From NCBI GenBank assembly GCA_963576565.1, contig OY755046.1, positions 45,874,786 through 45,938,785 on the forward strand: a stretch of 64,000 nt of DNA. Reading direction: 5' to 3'. The DNA comes from Aspidapion aeneum (lineage: Eukaryota; Arthropoda; Insecta; Coleoptera; Brentidae). The notes beneath the pieces are model-generated. The model was not told where the DNA came from and searched no databases. It worked only from the letters and a program-made list of their open reading frames with translations. Shown here piece after piece: positions 43,035 to 53,122 of this stretch (its first letter is position 1; every line of letters begins with the position of its first letter). Position numbers and translations under genes: made by a program.

Positions 43035-43830
43035 ATAGAGCCCCAGGTAATTTACGAACCCGATGCTATGGATTTCAACGAATTGTACTGAGTAATTTAA
43101 GAACTAAAGCTTCTTAATGACTTCCCAAACTTGTCTAAAATTGCGCTATCATAGTTGTCTCTTCTAAGTATCATAACTACGTAATTTATACATGAGTTTA
43201 GAGATGTAATATATAAAAGACATCACCTTGCCACCTAAGAAGGATTTAGATCTATCAGATTCCGTTAATTTTAGTTTGTCTTATTCTTTAAGTAGTCAAA
43301 TTATAAGGAGATAATTAATTAAATTTGTCTTGGAAAGCAGTATTAAAATACCAAAGACGAAACTTCATTTTCAATCTAGCAGGGCGCTTAACTAAAGCAC
43401 ATTCATACAGGTTTTATCATTAGGCAATGGTTTATCTGCCAGATATTCAATTACAACTGCTCTGACATCTTTGAAGTTCCTCTTGGCTTATTTTCCGAAT
43501 GAATGTCTCTCTAAAACCTTCATTTCGGAATATTCTAAATAGATATGGGGGTGATGTGATGGAGAAACTATTAGTCAAGGAGCGGAGTGAACAAATTGAC
43601 ATGTAACCATGGCAAGTGACAGTAAGCAGTTGACAGGTGACATGTGACAAATGAGGGATGAATGTTAACAGATGGCAAATAAAAGTCAGAAATGATAAGT
43701 GGGTGTGGCTTCCAAACATTAAGGCCTGTTTTTCATTGCTAAGAGCCGTTTTCTTACCCGTTTCAGTAGCACATTTATGCGTAATTATATAATAGTTTTA
43801 ATTTATCTTGAGCTAGATAATGGGGTATGA
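43035..43830. other. No gene recognised
   Basis: A minus-strand 90-codon frame (43447-43719) reads through GTGACATGTGAC-type short repeats at 43610-43680 and has no domain. Confidence 0.3.
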
Positions 43831-44215
43831 ACTTTGTTAACGTTATTGTTATTACTGAGTCTGCCCCATAGCAGCTTCTTGTTCCTTTTTTGTTATTTAC
43901 GGTAACAGCGCCCGGCACTTACGGTGGCCGTCCTTTAATATTATCGTTATTTTTTAAGATTAGTTTAGTATTGTTTTTTTTTTAATTCTAAAATTCGTTA
44001 GTTTGCCATAAATCTTATAAAAACAAATAAACAAATATAAATAAACAGAAAGTTAAAGGTGTGTGAAACAGCTAAATTAACGTTTATGTTATGCTTATCT
44101 TTAGTGTTCCAAAATCTATCATTTTTAACCTAAATTTTACCGTTATTCTTAATAACAATAACGGTAACAGCTGTCAAATTTTTTGTTAATTTAACTGACC
44201 CGAAATGTCCCTAAT
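43831..44215 (-). mobile_element. AATAACGGTAA repeat family, copy 2
   Basis: Inverted relative to 39041-39427, with the same order of blocks: TAGGGACATTTCGGGTCAG, the TTACCGTTATTG hairpin, AACACTAAAGATAAGCAT, TTTCACACACC, and the far end with CAATAACG. It is more diverged than copy 1 at its poly(A) centre. Confidence 0.65.
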
Positions 44216-44239
44216 AATTCGAAAACAACTGTTATTACG

Positions 44240-44664
44240 TAGGGGAGTGTTGGAAAATGATGCGCGATGGCTAGTCATGTGCACCACGGTATTTCAAATT
44301 TCGCGGCATATGCGCGATGGCTAATCATGCGCACCAAGGTATGTCAAATTTCGCGGCATTTGTGGAGAATGTAACAAGTGCTACTTCCTGCGACGCGAGT
44401 CTTGTTCATTGTTAAATATTAATAAAAAAAATCTATATTTCATATAAAGCATAGGGCGCACCATTTTCTACCCGATGCGCATCATTACCCGCCAGTGGGA
44501 TAATCGTGCGCAACTACACTTTTCGGTATTTTAACTTTATGTCATTATTTTCTAAATATTATTTCATGTATATAAAGTAGAATAAATAGCGCATCTAAAA
44601 CTGCTTTTAAGAGACAGAACCACGGTTTTCACTGACCTGCGTACCATTTTCCAACTCTCCCCTA
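44240..44664. mobile_element. MITE with TAGGGGAG ends and TA duplication
   Basis: The ends TAGGGGAGTGTTGGAAAATG and, inverted, TAGGGGAGAGTTGGAAAATG match at 19 of 20 bases, with TA at both borders. Inside the left end a ~50 bp unit containing GCGCGATGGCTA and TTTCGCGGCAT is duplicated in tandem (about 44262-44370). Confidence 0.8.
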
Positions 44665-44679
44665 AAGAAGTGAGTCTAT

Positions 44680-44830
44680 TATGGGGGTGGTTGGCCCCCC
44701 CTTCCCCTTGAAGCTAAGATTTTTTTAAATATTTTCTACATATTTCATGAATACAAACATAAAATAGCATACAATACGGTCTCATGGGGTCTCAACCCCC
44801 CCTTCCAAAAAACTGTCTCGGCTGCGCCAA
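44680..44830 (+). mobile_element. G-tract MITE, copy 4
   Basis: It starts ATGGGGGTGGTTGGCCCCCC, has the core ACATATTTCATGAATACAAA with ATAAAATAGCAT, and ends CCCCCCCTTCC and GGCTGCGCCA. It lies 16 bp from the MITE at 44240-44664. Confidence 0.6.
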
Positions 44831-45896
44831 ATATATTTTTCTAAATACGCCACTAATGGTAGGTATGAGTAATTTACTCTTGCTCCCGTACTATCAAAAG
44901 TATATGGAAAACAAGAAAATTCCTTAGATTTTCTCTGATATCAACTAAACGTCTTAAAATCACTACATAGAGAACTGGCTTTGAAAGGTCCTGATCCTAG
45001 AAACGGCACAAAGATTATTCCTTTCATAAAATAAATGCAGTTAACTAATTAGTTGAAATACACGCTGGATATAGATAAAATACTGATTTTTCACCTTCGA
45101 CCAAAATAGAAAAATGTTGATTCTTTTTCTAAGTTCTGATAAAGATTTTAGACTAGTAAAAGATAGCGACATGAATGCACTAGTGAGTGAAATTTAAAAA
45201 AGAGGAGACAATTTAATAAGTATTCTAAAAAAATCGATATACTCTTTTCGAAGCAAGCAAAGTTCGTGGGTAGTACCTGTCTAAATTTTATCAGTGGGCA
45301 GAAGATCACAACTGTTTGGTTGGCCAAGTTGACTACCATGCTTTACTATGTCGCTGTATCGTAGGTACCACAATATCGTAGTTATCTTCGATGGAGATAT
45401 CGAAAGTCGATACGAGATGTATATAAAGAAAATTTTAATGCTCCTTTTAACAATCATTACTTAATAAAAAGACAATTAATTGTTTTGCAAAATATTCCTG
45501 CTCTTAAACATTTTGGTAATAATAACATCGAACAAATGACGCTGCATAGGCCAAAACAAAAAACTACTACATTATTATATATGTTGTACGTACAAATTTG
45601 GATTTTAACGTCATTTTAGTAACTTAGGTTATCGAATTTTAAGTAAAAATCGTTCTACCTCCGACAGATGGTTTAGCTTAATATTACTTTAAAGGAACAC
45701 GTTTTTGTATACCATCCCCCAAAAAAGGAATGTAACCACCCTCAAATGTTCAATTTCATCGATTTGTGGTCAGATATATTCTATAGCATAACCCTAAACC
45801 TCCTAATAGCCCATAAATAATCTTAAAAGGAAATTATCGTCCTTAATTTAATTCCGAACGATCACATTCAGATGAAGTAGAGATGAAGCAACATTG
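44831..45896. other. No gene recognised
   Basis: Mostly AT-rich. At 45356-45420 several ATCGTA/TATCGA motifs form weak hairpins. Confidence 0.3.
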
Positions 45897-46406
45897 ACAT
45901 ATTACTAAGGGGGCCCTGATGGTTCAGTGGACGCGCGTCCGCTTTTCAAACAGAGGGGCATGGGTTCGATCCTCATGCCTGCTTACTACAAACTCGAACC
46001 TATTTTCCGTTTGAGAATACAGATTCACCGGAGGTAGGGGTAACGCCTGTCTTGGACGTAGTTTGGGCATCAACGAAGTAGGCAAAGTTGATGAAAAAAT
46101 ACAAGGCCGTGGTTCGGAAGTCACGTTAAGCGGATGGTCCCGTGTTAAGAGCGTAGATGGCGCTAGCACGATAAAGATCCCTGTGCCCGACAAAGGGTAT
46201 CAGGCAAAATTAAATCCTCCTTGAGAAAAGAAAATTGTCTACCGGGGGGTGCTGAGAGGCCGGCCTGGGTCATCATGTGGTATGTATGAGTTTGTGATTG
46301 TCCCCTGTATAAAAAAACCTTGCAAGAAATTGCATTGTAATATAAATGGCTGGAGATCACAGTAGTCCATAGCCATCGTAAATCCAGTGAGATACATATT
46401 ACTAAA
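45897..46406 (+). mobile_element. tRNA-derived SINE with target duplication
   Basis: The 484 bp body (about 45910-46393) is flanked by direct repeats ACATATTACTAA (45897-45908 and 46394-46405). The 5' part looks like a tRNA: A box TGGTTCAGTGG at 45920-45930 and B box GGTTCGATCCT at 45963-45973, 32 bp apart, so an internal polymerase III promoter is likely. Further in, ACGTTAAGCGGATGGTCCC (about 46123-46141) resembles a core motif shared by several arthropod SINEs (from memory). There is no poly(A); the 3' end reads ATCGTAAATCCAGTGAGAT. Open frames on the minus strand are incidental. Mobilisation would need a partner LINE. Confidence 0.85.
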
Positions 46407-46680
46407 GACCTTTTCAAGCGGTGGACCGACAGAGAGCCCTTAAGCAAGAAACGTCAAAAAAGCATGCATTTTCTTTGTTTTTTCTTTCTAACTATGGAGC
46501 AGGGTTATTAGAGTATTATTTTACTTTGAAGGTGCGTATTTGTACGATTATTGGAAGCAAGCAAACAAATTCGTTTAGATATATTATTTTAAACATGATT
46601 AAATGCAAGCAAACCACTTTGTTTGCATTTGCTATTATTCGCTTGGATCAGCAGAATAATAAGGATTAATTTTGTTTGGT
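46407..46680. other. Spacer
   Basis: No gene. A plus-strand 82-codon frame (46421-46669) shows no domain. Confidence 0.3.
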
Positions 46681-47180
46681 TTCTAGGCCAACCAGTGGTT
46701 GAGGAAAAGGATAAAGTAGATACCACAGCCAGGTCAGAAGCAGAATTCGCGCTGGTAGGACCGGAGCCTTGCTTTAGCTTACCTAAAGCCACAGTTGGTA
46801 AATAAATAGGAGAAAGGCTTGTTGGAAAGTGGCTTTCGCACTGGCAAGTAAATCCGGGACTTTAAAACCTAAGTAAGATAGATCAGATCAGCTTTGAGAA
46901 AAGCAACTCCTAGACTTAAAAGGAATATTTTTAGTATTATTACAGAGCTACGCACAGAACAGTACCGAACCTAGAAATGTATGAGCGTAAGTAATACAAC
47001 AGGCTTCAGGCACTGTGGGGTTGAATATGAATATCCACCTCATTTAATCTGTTACTGCATGGCATTTTAGAAAACTAGGCGGAAATTATTCGGACCTGGA
47101 CCGTTTGAGCTAAAGAAACTTGGAGTAATCACTCCAAACAAATAAATCTCCTTCATAAATATAATAGGTGAATTGCAGTG
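46681..47180 (+). pseudogene. RNase H-domain tail of an R1/jockey-group LINE, degraded
   Basis: One frame gives DKVDTTARSEAEFALVGPEP followed by CFSLPKATVG. This matches the end of LINE RNase H domains, where a GN.KAD..AR..S block precedes a GPEPF.G..K phrase. Further on, GFRHCGVEYEYPPHLICYCM and FGPGPFELKKLGVI match the Cys-rich C-terminal tail (CxxC...HxxC) that follows RNase H in these elements. Several stops and shifts interrupt it, and the reverse transcriptase part is not in the window. The clade assignment is tentative. Confidence 0.6.
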
Positions 47181-47401
47181 GAAAGGCGACATTCGTCAAA
47201 CCTAACCTAACCTAGGGACTATGACATATTTTAAAGAAAAAGAGACGCGACCAACCCACAATGAATTATAATACGAAAGAACTGGAACGGCCACGGCTAC
47301 ACATTAAATATATGGGACACTGAGGCCAAAATTTAAAGAGTTTTTTTAGAGTAAGAACATACAATGACGAAGAAAGACGAACCAAGCAAAGAAACAGGAA
47401 T

Positions 47402-50265
47402 ATGATTTTTGGTACATGGAACGTACAAGGAATGAGTCGAAAAGTAAATGAAATAGTACATAAGTGCAGCAGAATGAAGGTAGACCTTGCTGTACTAACA
47501 GAAACGAAAAAGAAAGGAAAAGGATCTAAAATTCTAGGACAACATGACCATTTCTATAGCGGAGTGGCAAAAAAAAACATGCCCAACAAGGAGTATCTAT
47601 TTTGGTCAACAAAAGATTTAGAAAATTTATCACCAACTGGGAAGCAGTCAATGAAAGGCTAATTAAAATGAATACAACAATAAAAGGAATGAGACTTAAG
47701 ATTTTTGGAATCTACGCGTATAACGACGATGCAAATGTAGCCGTGAAAGACAATGTTTTTAAAGAAATACACAATGAAATATCAGCAGTAAGTACATCTA
47801 GAGAAATTGTCATATTGGGAGATTTAAATAGTAGAACCGGTAACAGAGTTAATGATCTTACAGTTGGCCAATATGGAGAAAATGTTATTAATGACAATGG
47901 AAACCGGCTAATTACAGTATGTGAGCAATTAGACCTAAAAATCCAATATGGTTTTTTTCAACATAAGGAAATACACAAATATACCTGGACCAAACCCTCA
48001 CAAAACCTGAAATCCGTCATTGATTATCTTATCACTAAACAAAAGACAAAACTAAAAATGTCAAATGAAACAAAGCGTGGATCAACATGCGGAAGTGATC
48101 ACTATTTTCTGGAGTCCAAAATTCTCTTTCCTTATCAAGGCCGAAGCCTGCATCAACAACATCTTGATGACACAGTGATTGAAGAAATTAATCACTGTAA
48201 ATATAATCTACTAAGCCTAGAACATGACAGCATAAAAAACTTATACAAAAAGAGACTGAACGAAAAACTCAATACAAGTTCAGGTGAAATCCCAGATGAG
48301 GAATACGAATGTATTACATTAAGCATCCACCAAGCTGCAAAAGAAGCACTAGGATTAGTGGATGAAACTTCTAAAAGAAGAAAACCATACTGGTGGGATG
48401 CTGAGATTGAAAGAGAAATAGAGGAAAAAAGGAAATTATATCACACCTACTTATCCCAAAAGACAGATAGAAGCAGACAAGAACACAAAATCGCGCAATC
48501 AAAGGTGAGAAGAATGATCAGTGATAAGAAAAATCATTCGTGGACGCAAAAGTGCCAGAAAATAGATTCTTACTTAGGAGGTAGGAGAAGTACCGAAAGC
48601 TGGAAAACTATAAGATCGATTAAAAAAGAAACATGCAGAGATATCATTTCACCAATACCAGATAAAGAATGGGATGACCATTTTAAAAAACTTTTAACTG
48701 AAGATAGAGCAGAATTCAAGGAAGACGCAAGAGACAATATAATTAGAGCGATGGGATCTCCAGTACCCCTTACATTCTCTGAGGTCAAAAACGTGTGCAC
48801 AACCTTAAAAAGCGGTAAATCTGCCGGACCCGGAAATATCCCAGCCGAACTTATTAAATATGGCACTGAAGAACTGTTTTTGAGATTACGGAATCTTTTC
48901 CAAAAATATTTAAATGGAACTGTACTCCCAACTGAGTGGAAAACGTCATATATATCCACAATACACAAAAAAGGAAGGAAAGATATATGTGACAATTATA
49001 GAGGTATATCTGTGACTAGTACGCTAAGCAGAATATACGGTAAAATAATAAGAAATAAAGTGAAGAGCGAATATAAAGACATGGAGGCAGACGAACAAGC
49101 TGGTTTCAGGGCGGGTAGATCGACTTCAGATCATCTCTTTTGTATAACCCAAGTTGTTGAAAAGAAAATGGCATACGGACAAGAGCTGCATCTGCTTTAC
49201 GTGGATTTGCAGAAGGCATATGATAGTATACCACTAAATCTACTTTGGAAAGCGTTTGAAAACACAAACATAAGCGTACAACTAATTAAGGCCATCAAAG
49301 GGTTATACCACAATAGTAAGGCAAACGTTAAAATTAAAGCAAAACTAACCAAAGGCTTTCAAGTAAATAAAGGTCTTAAACAAGGTTGCTGTATCTCGCC
49401 TACGCTCTTCAAGATATACTTGGAACAAGTCCTTAAAGTAAGGAAGAGAAAATGCCAAAACATGGGAATTCCGTTGGACGAAACCACCTTGTATACTTTA
49501 TGTTTCGCCGATGATCAGATAGTAGTGGCTCAGGATTATGACGACCTCGAATATATGACACGAAAACCAATAGAAGAGTACAATAAGTGGGGACTAGAGG
49601 TTAATCTCAATAAGACAGAGTATATGTGTATCGGTGGAATGAAACAGGATCTAATCTTAAATACCGGGCAGCGAATTCAGTCCTGTGATGAGTATAAATA
49701 CTTAGGTCTAAAAATTACAGCTGACGGAACACTAGACAAAGGTATAAAAGATCGAAACGTACAAGGAAGAAAAGCAATAAATTTATTAAATGGAATAATT
49801 TGGGACCAAAGTATATCAAAACATAACGAAATGCTTATATATAACACCATTGTAAAAAGTATTATTACATACGGCTCAGAAGTATGGCCAATCAAGGATA
49901 GAACAGAAAAAATGCTTTCCGCTACGGAGATGGACTATTGGAGAAGAGCAGTAATGAAATCAAAAAGAGAAAGAGTTACAAATCAAAGAATAAGAGAAAT
50001 TATGACAGTGGGTGAACGTACTTTAGTGGATGATATAAGAACAAAACATCTGGTGTGGTACGGACATGTACAAAGAATAAATGATGAAAGACTACCTAAA
50101 CTAATACTACAATGGATACCAACTGGCCGAAAAAAACGAGGACGGCCAAGGAGAAGCTGGAGAGAAGGAATTGACAGTGAAATAAGAATAAGAGGCCTAG
50201 ATAATGAATTATGGGCAAACAGAAACGAGTGGAGATTGGGTATCGGAAGACGTAGAACGTTGTGA
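47402..50265 (+). CDS. Endonuclease-reverse transcriptase of an RTE-like LINE, one frameshift
   Basis: The protein would be about 950 residues and would nick target DNA and reverse-transcribe the element RNA there. The N-terminal 55 or so codons (47402 to about 47570) give the endonuclease start FGTWNVQGM and the LTET glutamate block. A run of nine A (47569-47577) then shifts the frame, and the rest reads from about 47578 to the stop at 50265. In the second frame (numbered from 47602) the endonuclease has GDLNSRTG at 73-80, the IDYLIT block at about 140 and GSDH at 164-167. The reverse transcriptase has AGPGNIPAELI near 407, QAGFRAGRSTSDH near 500, YVDLQKAYDS at 533 and catalytic FADD at 635-638. 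A basic tail ends it. All catalytic blocks seem intact; the frameshift is the only obvious defect. Confidence 0.92.
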
Positions 50266-50270
50266 AACCG

Positions 50271-50272
<2 letters not shown>

Positions 50273-50360
<88 letters not shown>
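50273..50360 (+). repeat. TA microsatellite (LINE tail)
   Basis: About 44 perfect TA repeats directly at the 3' end of the LINE, just before its target duplication. Confidence 0.95.
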
Positions 50361-50365
<5 letters not shown>

Positions 50366-50371
50366 CAATGA

Positions 50372-51829
50372 ATGTGTAAGCATTGCAACCATGAACCTTT
50401 CTCTCTTTAGTTCTAATAACCGGTGGTATTCTGTGAACTTAATACTTCAAAGAGATTGTCATTTGTGATATGTCATTAAAGTGTTTATCAGTATTGTCAC
50501 TACATTTTTGAAATTGTTTTTGTTGAACAAAAATAAAAAATGGTTCCGATGGGTTCCTTGTAAAAACAAGTTTTATAGGAGTGAAAGCCGGCTTCATTTT
50601 TGAAGTAAGTAACTTTGTATATTTAAAAAAATTTATTAGTACTGTAGCCTATTTTTTTATATTGATTTTAAATAATAATAATTTGTTTAAGCTCCAGCGA
50701 ACGGACACTCAGTTTTTTCTTAGGAGAGCTGGGTCGTAGTGTTTTTTTTATCACTGAGTTAAAGTACCTATATAATTAAATGTTTTTGGACGCCACCCAT
50801 TTTGAATCAAGTGTAAAATAAGAAACACAAAATAAATAGTGAATTATTATTAAAGGCACATTATTACAATTTAATAAAGAAGACCTCACTGATTCTTTGT
50901 GATGAAAAGTAAAAACACTTTTTTAGAGTAGAAAACAAGGGTCTACTACGTTTTACCTCGATGCTTGAAAATGGGTGTTTCTTTTTTTAATGATAAGTTG
51001 AGGTCGTTTTATACTGTTTTCAAGAAAAAAATGCGGAATTTTTTTTAGAAATTTCAAAATTAAAAAATTAGTAAAAACTCATACAAATTGCTATAGAAAG
51101 AAATTATTTAACGTTTGTTATTTCGAGAAAGAGAGGGAAGGCTCACAATCAACTGAGCTTTAAATAAATGGTAATTTAGCCAAAATAAGGTGACCAACTG
51201 TCTGGCAAGAGGCGATAAAAAGTTATGGTTTTTTAGAAATGTATTTACGCATAGAAAAATGGTTACACCATATTTTTGAAATCTAACGTTCGACCTGACA
51301 TCTTGCTCCAACATTTTAATTTGTCGCGCATTTTTGAGTCCATAAAATCGTCCAAAATCGACTATTGAGCATCGAGAACAGAATATTCTCCGACCAAAAT
51401 ATCAAGTGGGGCTATTCACAGCTGAGTACGGCTAGTGCAAGCAAAAACTTGAGCGTTTTTTTAGGAGCTAACCATGCTTATATTTACGTAGCGTTTTATT
51501 GTTCCATAAAATAAAAATGCTACAGTACCCATTCGCTGTAAAAATCCAATTATAGATCAAAAATCATGAAACGTCCGCGAACTTTCAAAACCACAGTATA
51601 TCATCGGAGAGTAAAAGTAAAAAAGGAAAGGTAGCACCACCTGAGCAGCGTGTTCTCTATACAAAAAATATCAATATTTTTGCGTCACTTTGCATATATG
51701 TAAAGTTCTATCAAGTTATATATATAAAGATCATTGCCAACCCATCAAGGTCACTGAAACTCAAATTTTTTAGTTATGTAATTTTCTTGTCAAGCTCATT
51801 GGCGTTCCACTAAAATAATTTAAGTTATC
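50372..51829. other. No gene recognised
   Basis: AT-rich sequence with short frames only. No repeat boundary found. Confidence 0.3.
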
Positions 51830-52035
51830 GGCGGTGACATCAACTACTTTGAAACTGTGTTATTATTAAATATACCTTCAGATTGTGTCAAACTACATCT
51901 TTAAAACACGAAAAAAATACCAAGCCGCCAACATCAAACCGTGGAAAAGAAATTATTACCGAAAAATTGAAAATCAATTTAAGGCTTCGCTTCTTATAAA
52001 GCTTGCTTTGCTTAACATGAACTCTTAACTTCTTT
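51830..52035 (-). repeat. Fragment of the 39773-40954 inverted-repeat family
   Basis: ACCTTCAGA(T/C)TGTGT, CAAGCCGCC, CGTGGAAAAGAAATTATTACC and GGCTTCGCTTCTTATAAAGC follow the same order as the arm of that element. It is diverged and has no partner arm. Confidence 0.45.
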
Positions 52036-52744
52036 TACATAAAATACGTCACTGCGTGCAGAAACGTCTAGGATGACGTATGCACGATGCGATTCAAACT
52101 ATCACCTGGACGGCCACTATAACTACAATAAGCCATGAATAACCCATATTACATCAACAATAACCTCCATACGTAGATGCACAGACATACAGTTAGACAT
52201 ACAGGTTACAGGATGTAATCTAATTACCTTCTCTAACGGCCTCACAATGTATAATTGGGGGCGAGGGTCGCATTTGATTTGTGGACGCTGGATGACCGAA
52301 ACGACTGCATCTAATACGATAGTTATCGGGAGTTATATCGCTAAATATTCAAATTTTTTTGTCAATCTTAATTTTGACACAATCTCAGAACAAGAATCCC
52401 TAGTTCACATGCCTGTGTATGAATCCTTGAATGCGTGAGAAGGAATACTTCTTCCAAATCGGGTGAAAGTCGAACAGCACATGCGATCTCACTTAATTTC
52501 CGGATCTCTATTTGTCCTGACATGGGGAGATGACAATTCTCAATCTTACTCATTTAAAGGATTAATTTTTTTTTTTTAATTAACCGCATGACATCATCGG
52601 CGAGGACTCAAACAGCTAACCAAAAGTTTATTATGTGTGTTGCAACATCCAACTAAGCTTACTAATACGTTTTTAACTTAAAAAAATACTGGGTTTGGAT
52701 TCTTGAATATAGACAATATGAATGTTCTATTAACTAAAACAATC
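52036..52744. other. No gene recognised
   Basis: Two overlapping short frames on opposite strands (52247-52438, 52368-52553) show no domain. Confidence 0.3.
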
Positions 52745-53091
52745 ACATCGCACCCTTAAAACTAAAACGACATAACTCAAAAATTGCACTTTCGAGATAA
52801 ATGCAAAAATAGTTTTTAATTTGTGTCATTGTTGAAGAAAACATATCCTAAGTTATTATTAACAAAAAAAATCGTGTTTTTTTCGGTGAATAAGAAGTAA
52901 GATATTGTATTTAAAGGACATAAAGCAATATTCAGCCAATTACTATAAATATTTTAGAAAAAAATCGGCGTCAAAAAAAGTTATTTCCTTTTAGTTTTAA
53001 AATTTTAAAAGCAACAAAGAACTTTTAAGACATATGCCACTTTAGTTTCAAATAAGATTTTGTTTTTAGATTTCTTTTACGGATTGGGTCG

Positions 53092-53122
<31 letters not shown>

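Larger units (their letters stand above)
47357..50371 (+). mobile_element. Nearly full-length RTE-like LINE with 11 bp target duplication
   Basis: Element 47368-50360 is flanked by ACATACAATGA (47357-47367 and 50361-50371). The endonuclease ATG is only ~34 bp inside the left border, leaving a very short 5' leader. It ends in a ~85 bp TA microsatellite (about 50273-50360), the tail type that truncated copies of the family also carry in short form. The sister copy at 20249-21677 shows that the same family has moved more than once. Confidence 0.85.

Noticed and set aside
46163..46447. 94-codon minus-strand frame
   Set aside because: It lies across the SINE body and its target duplication; it is incidental.
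50096..50468. Opposed open frames rich in Ile-Tyr
   Set aside because: They are translations of the TA microsatellite at the LINE tail.
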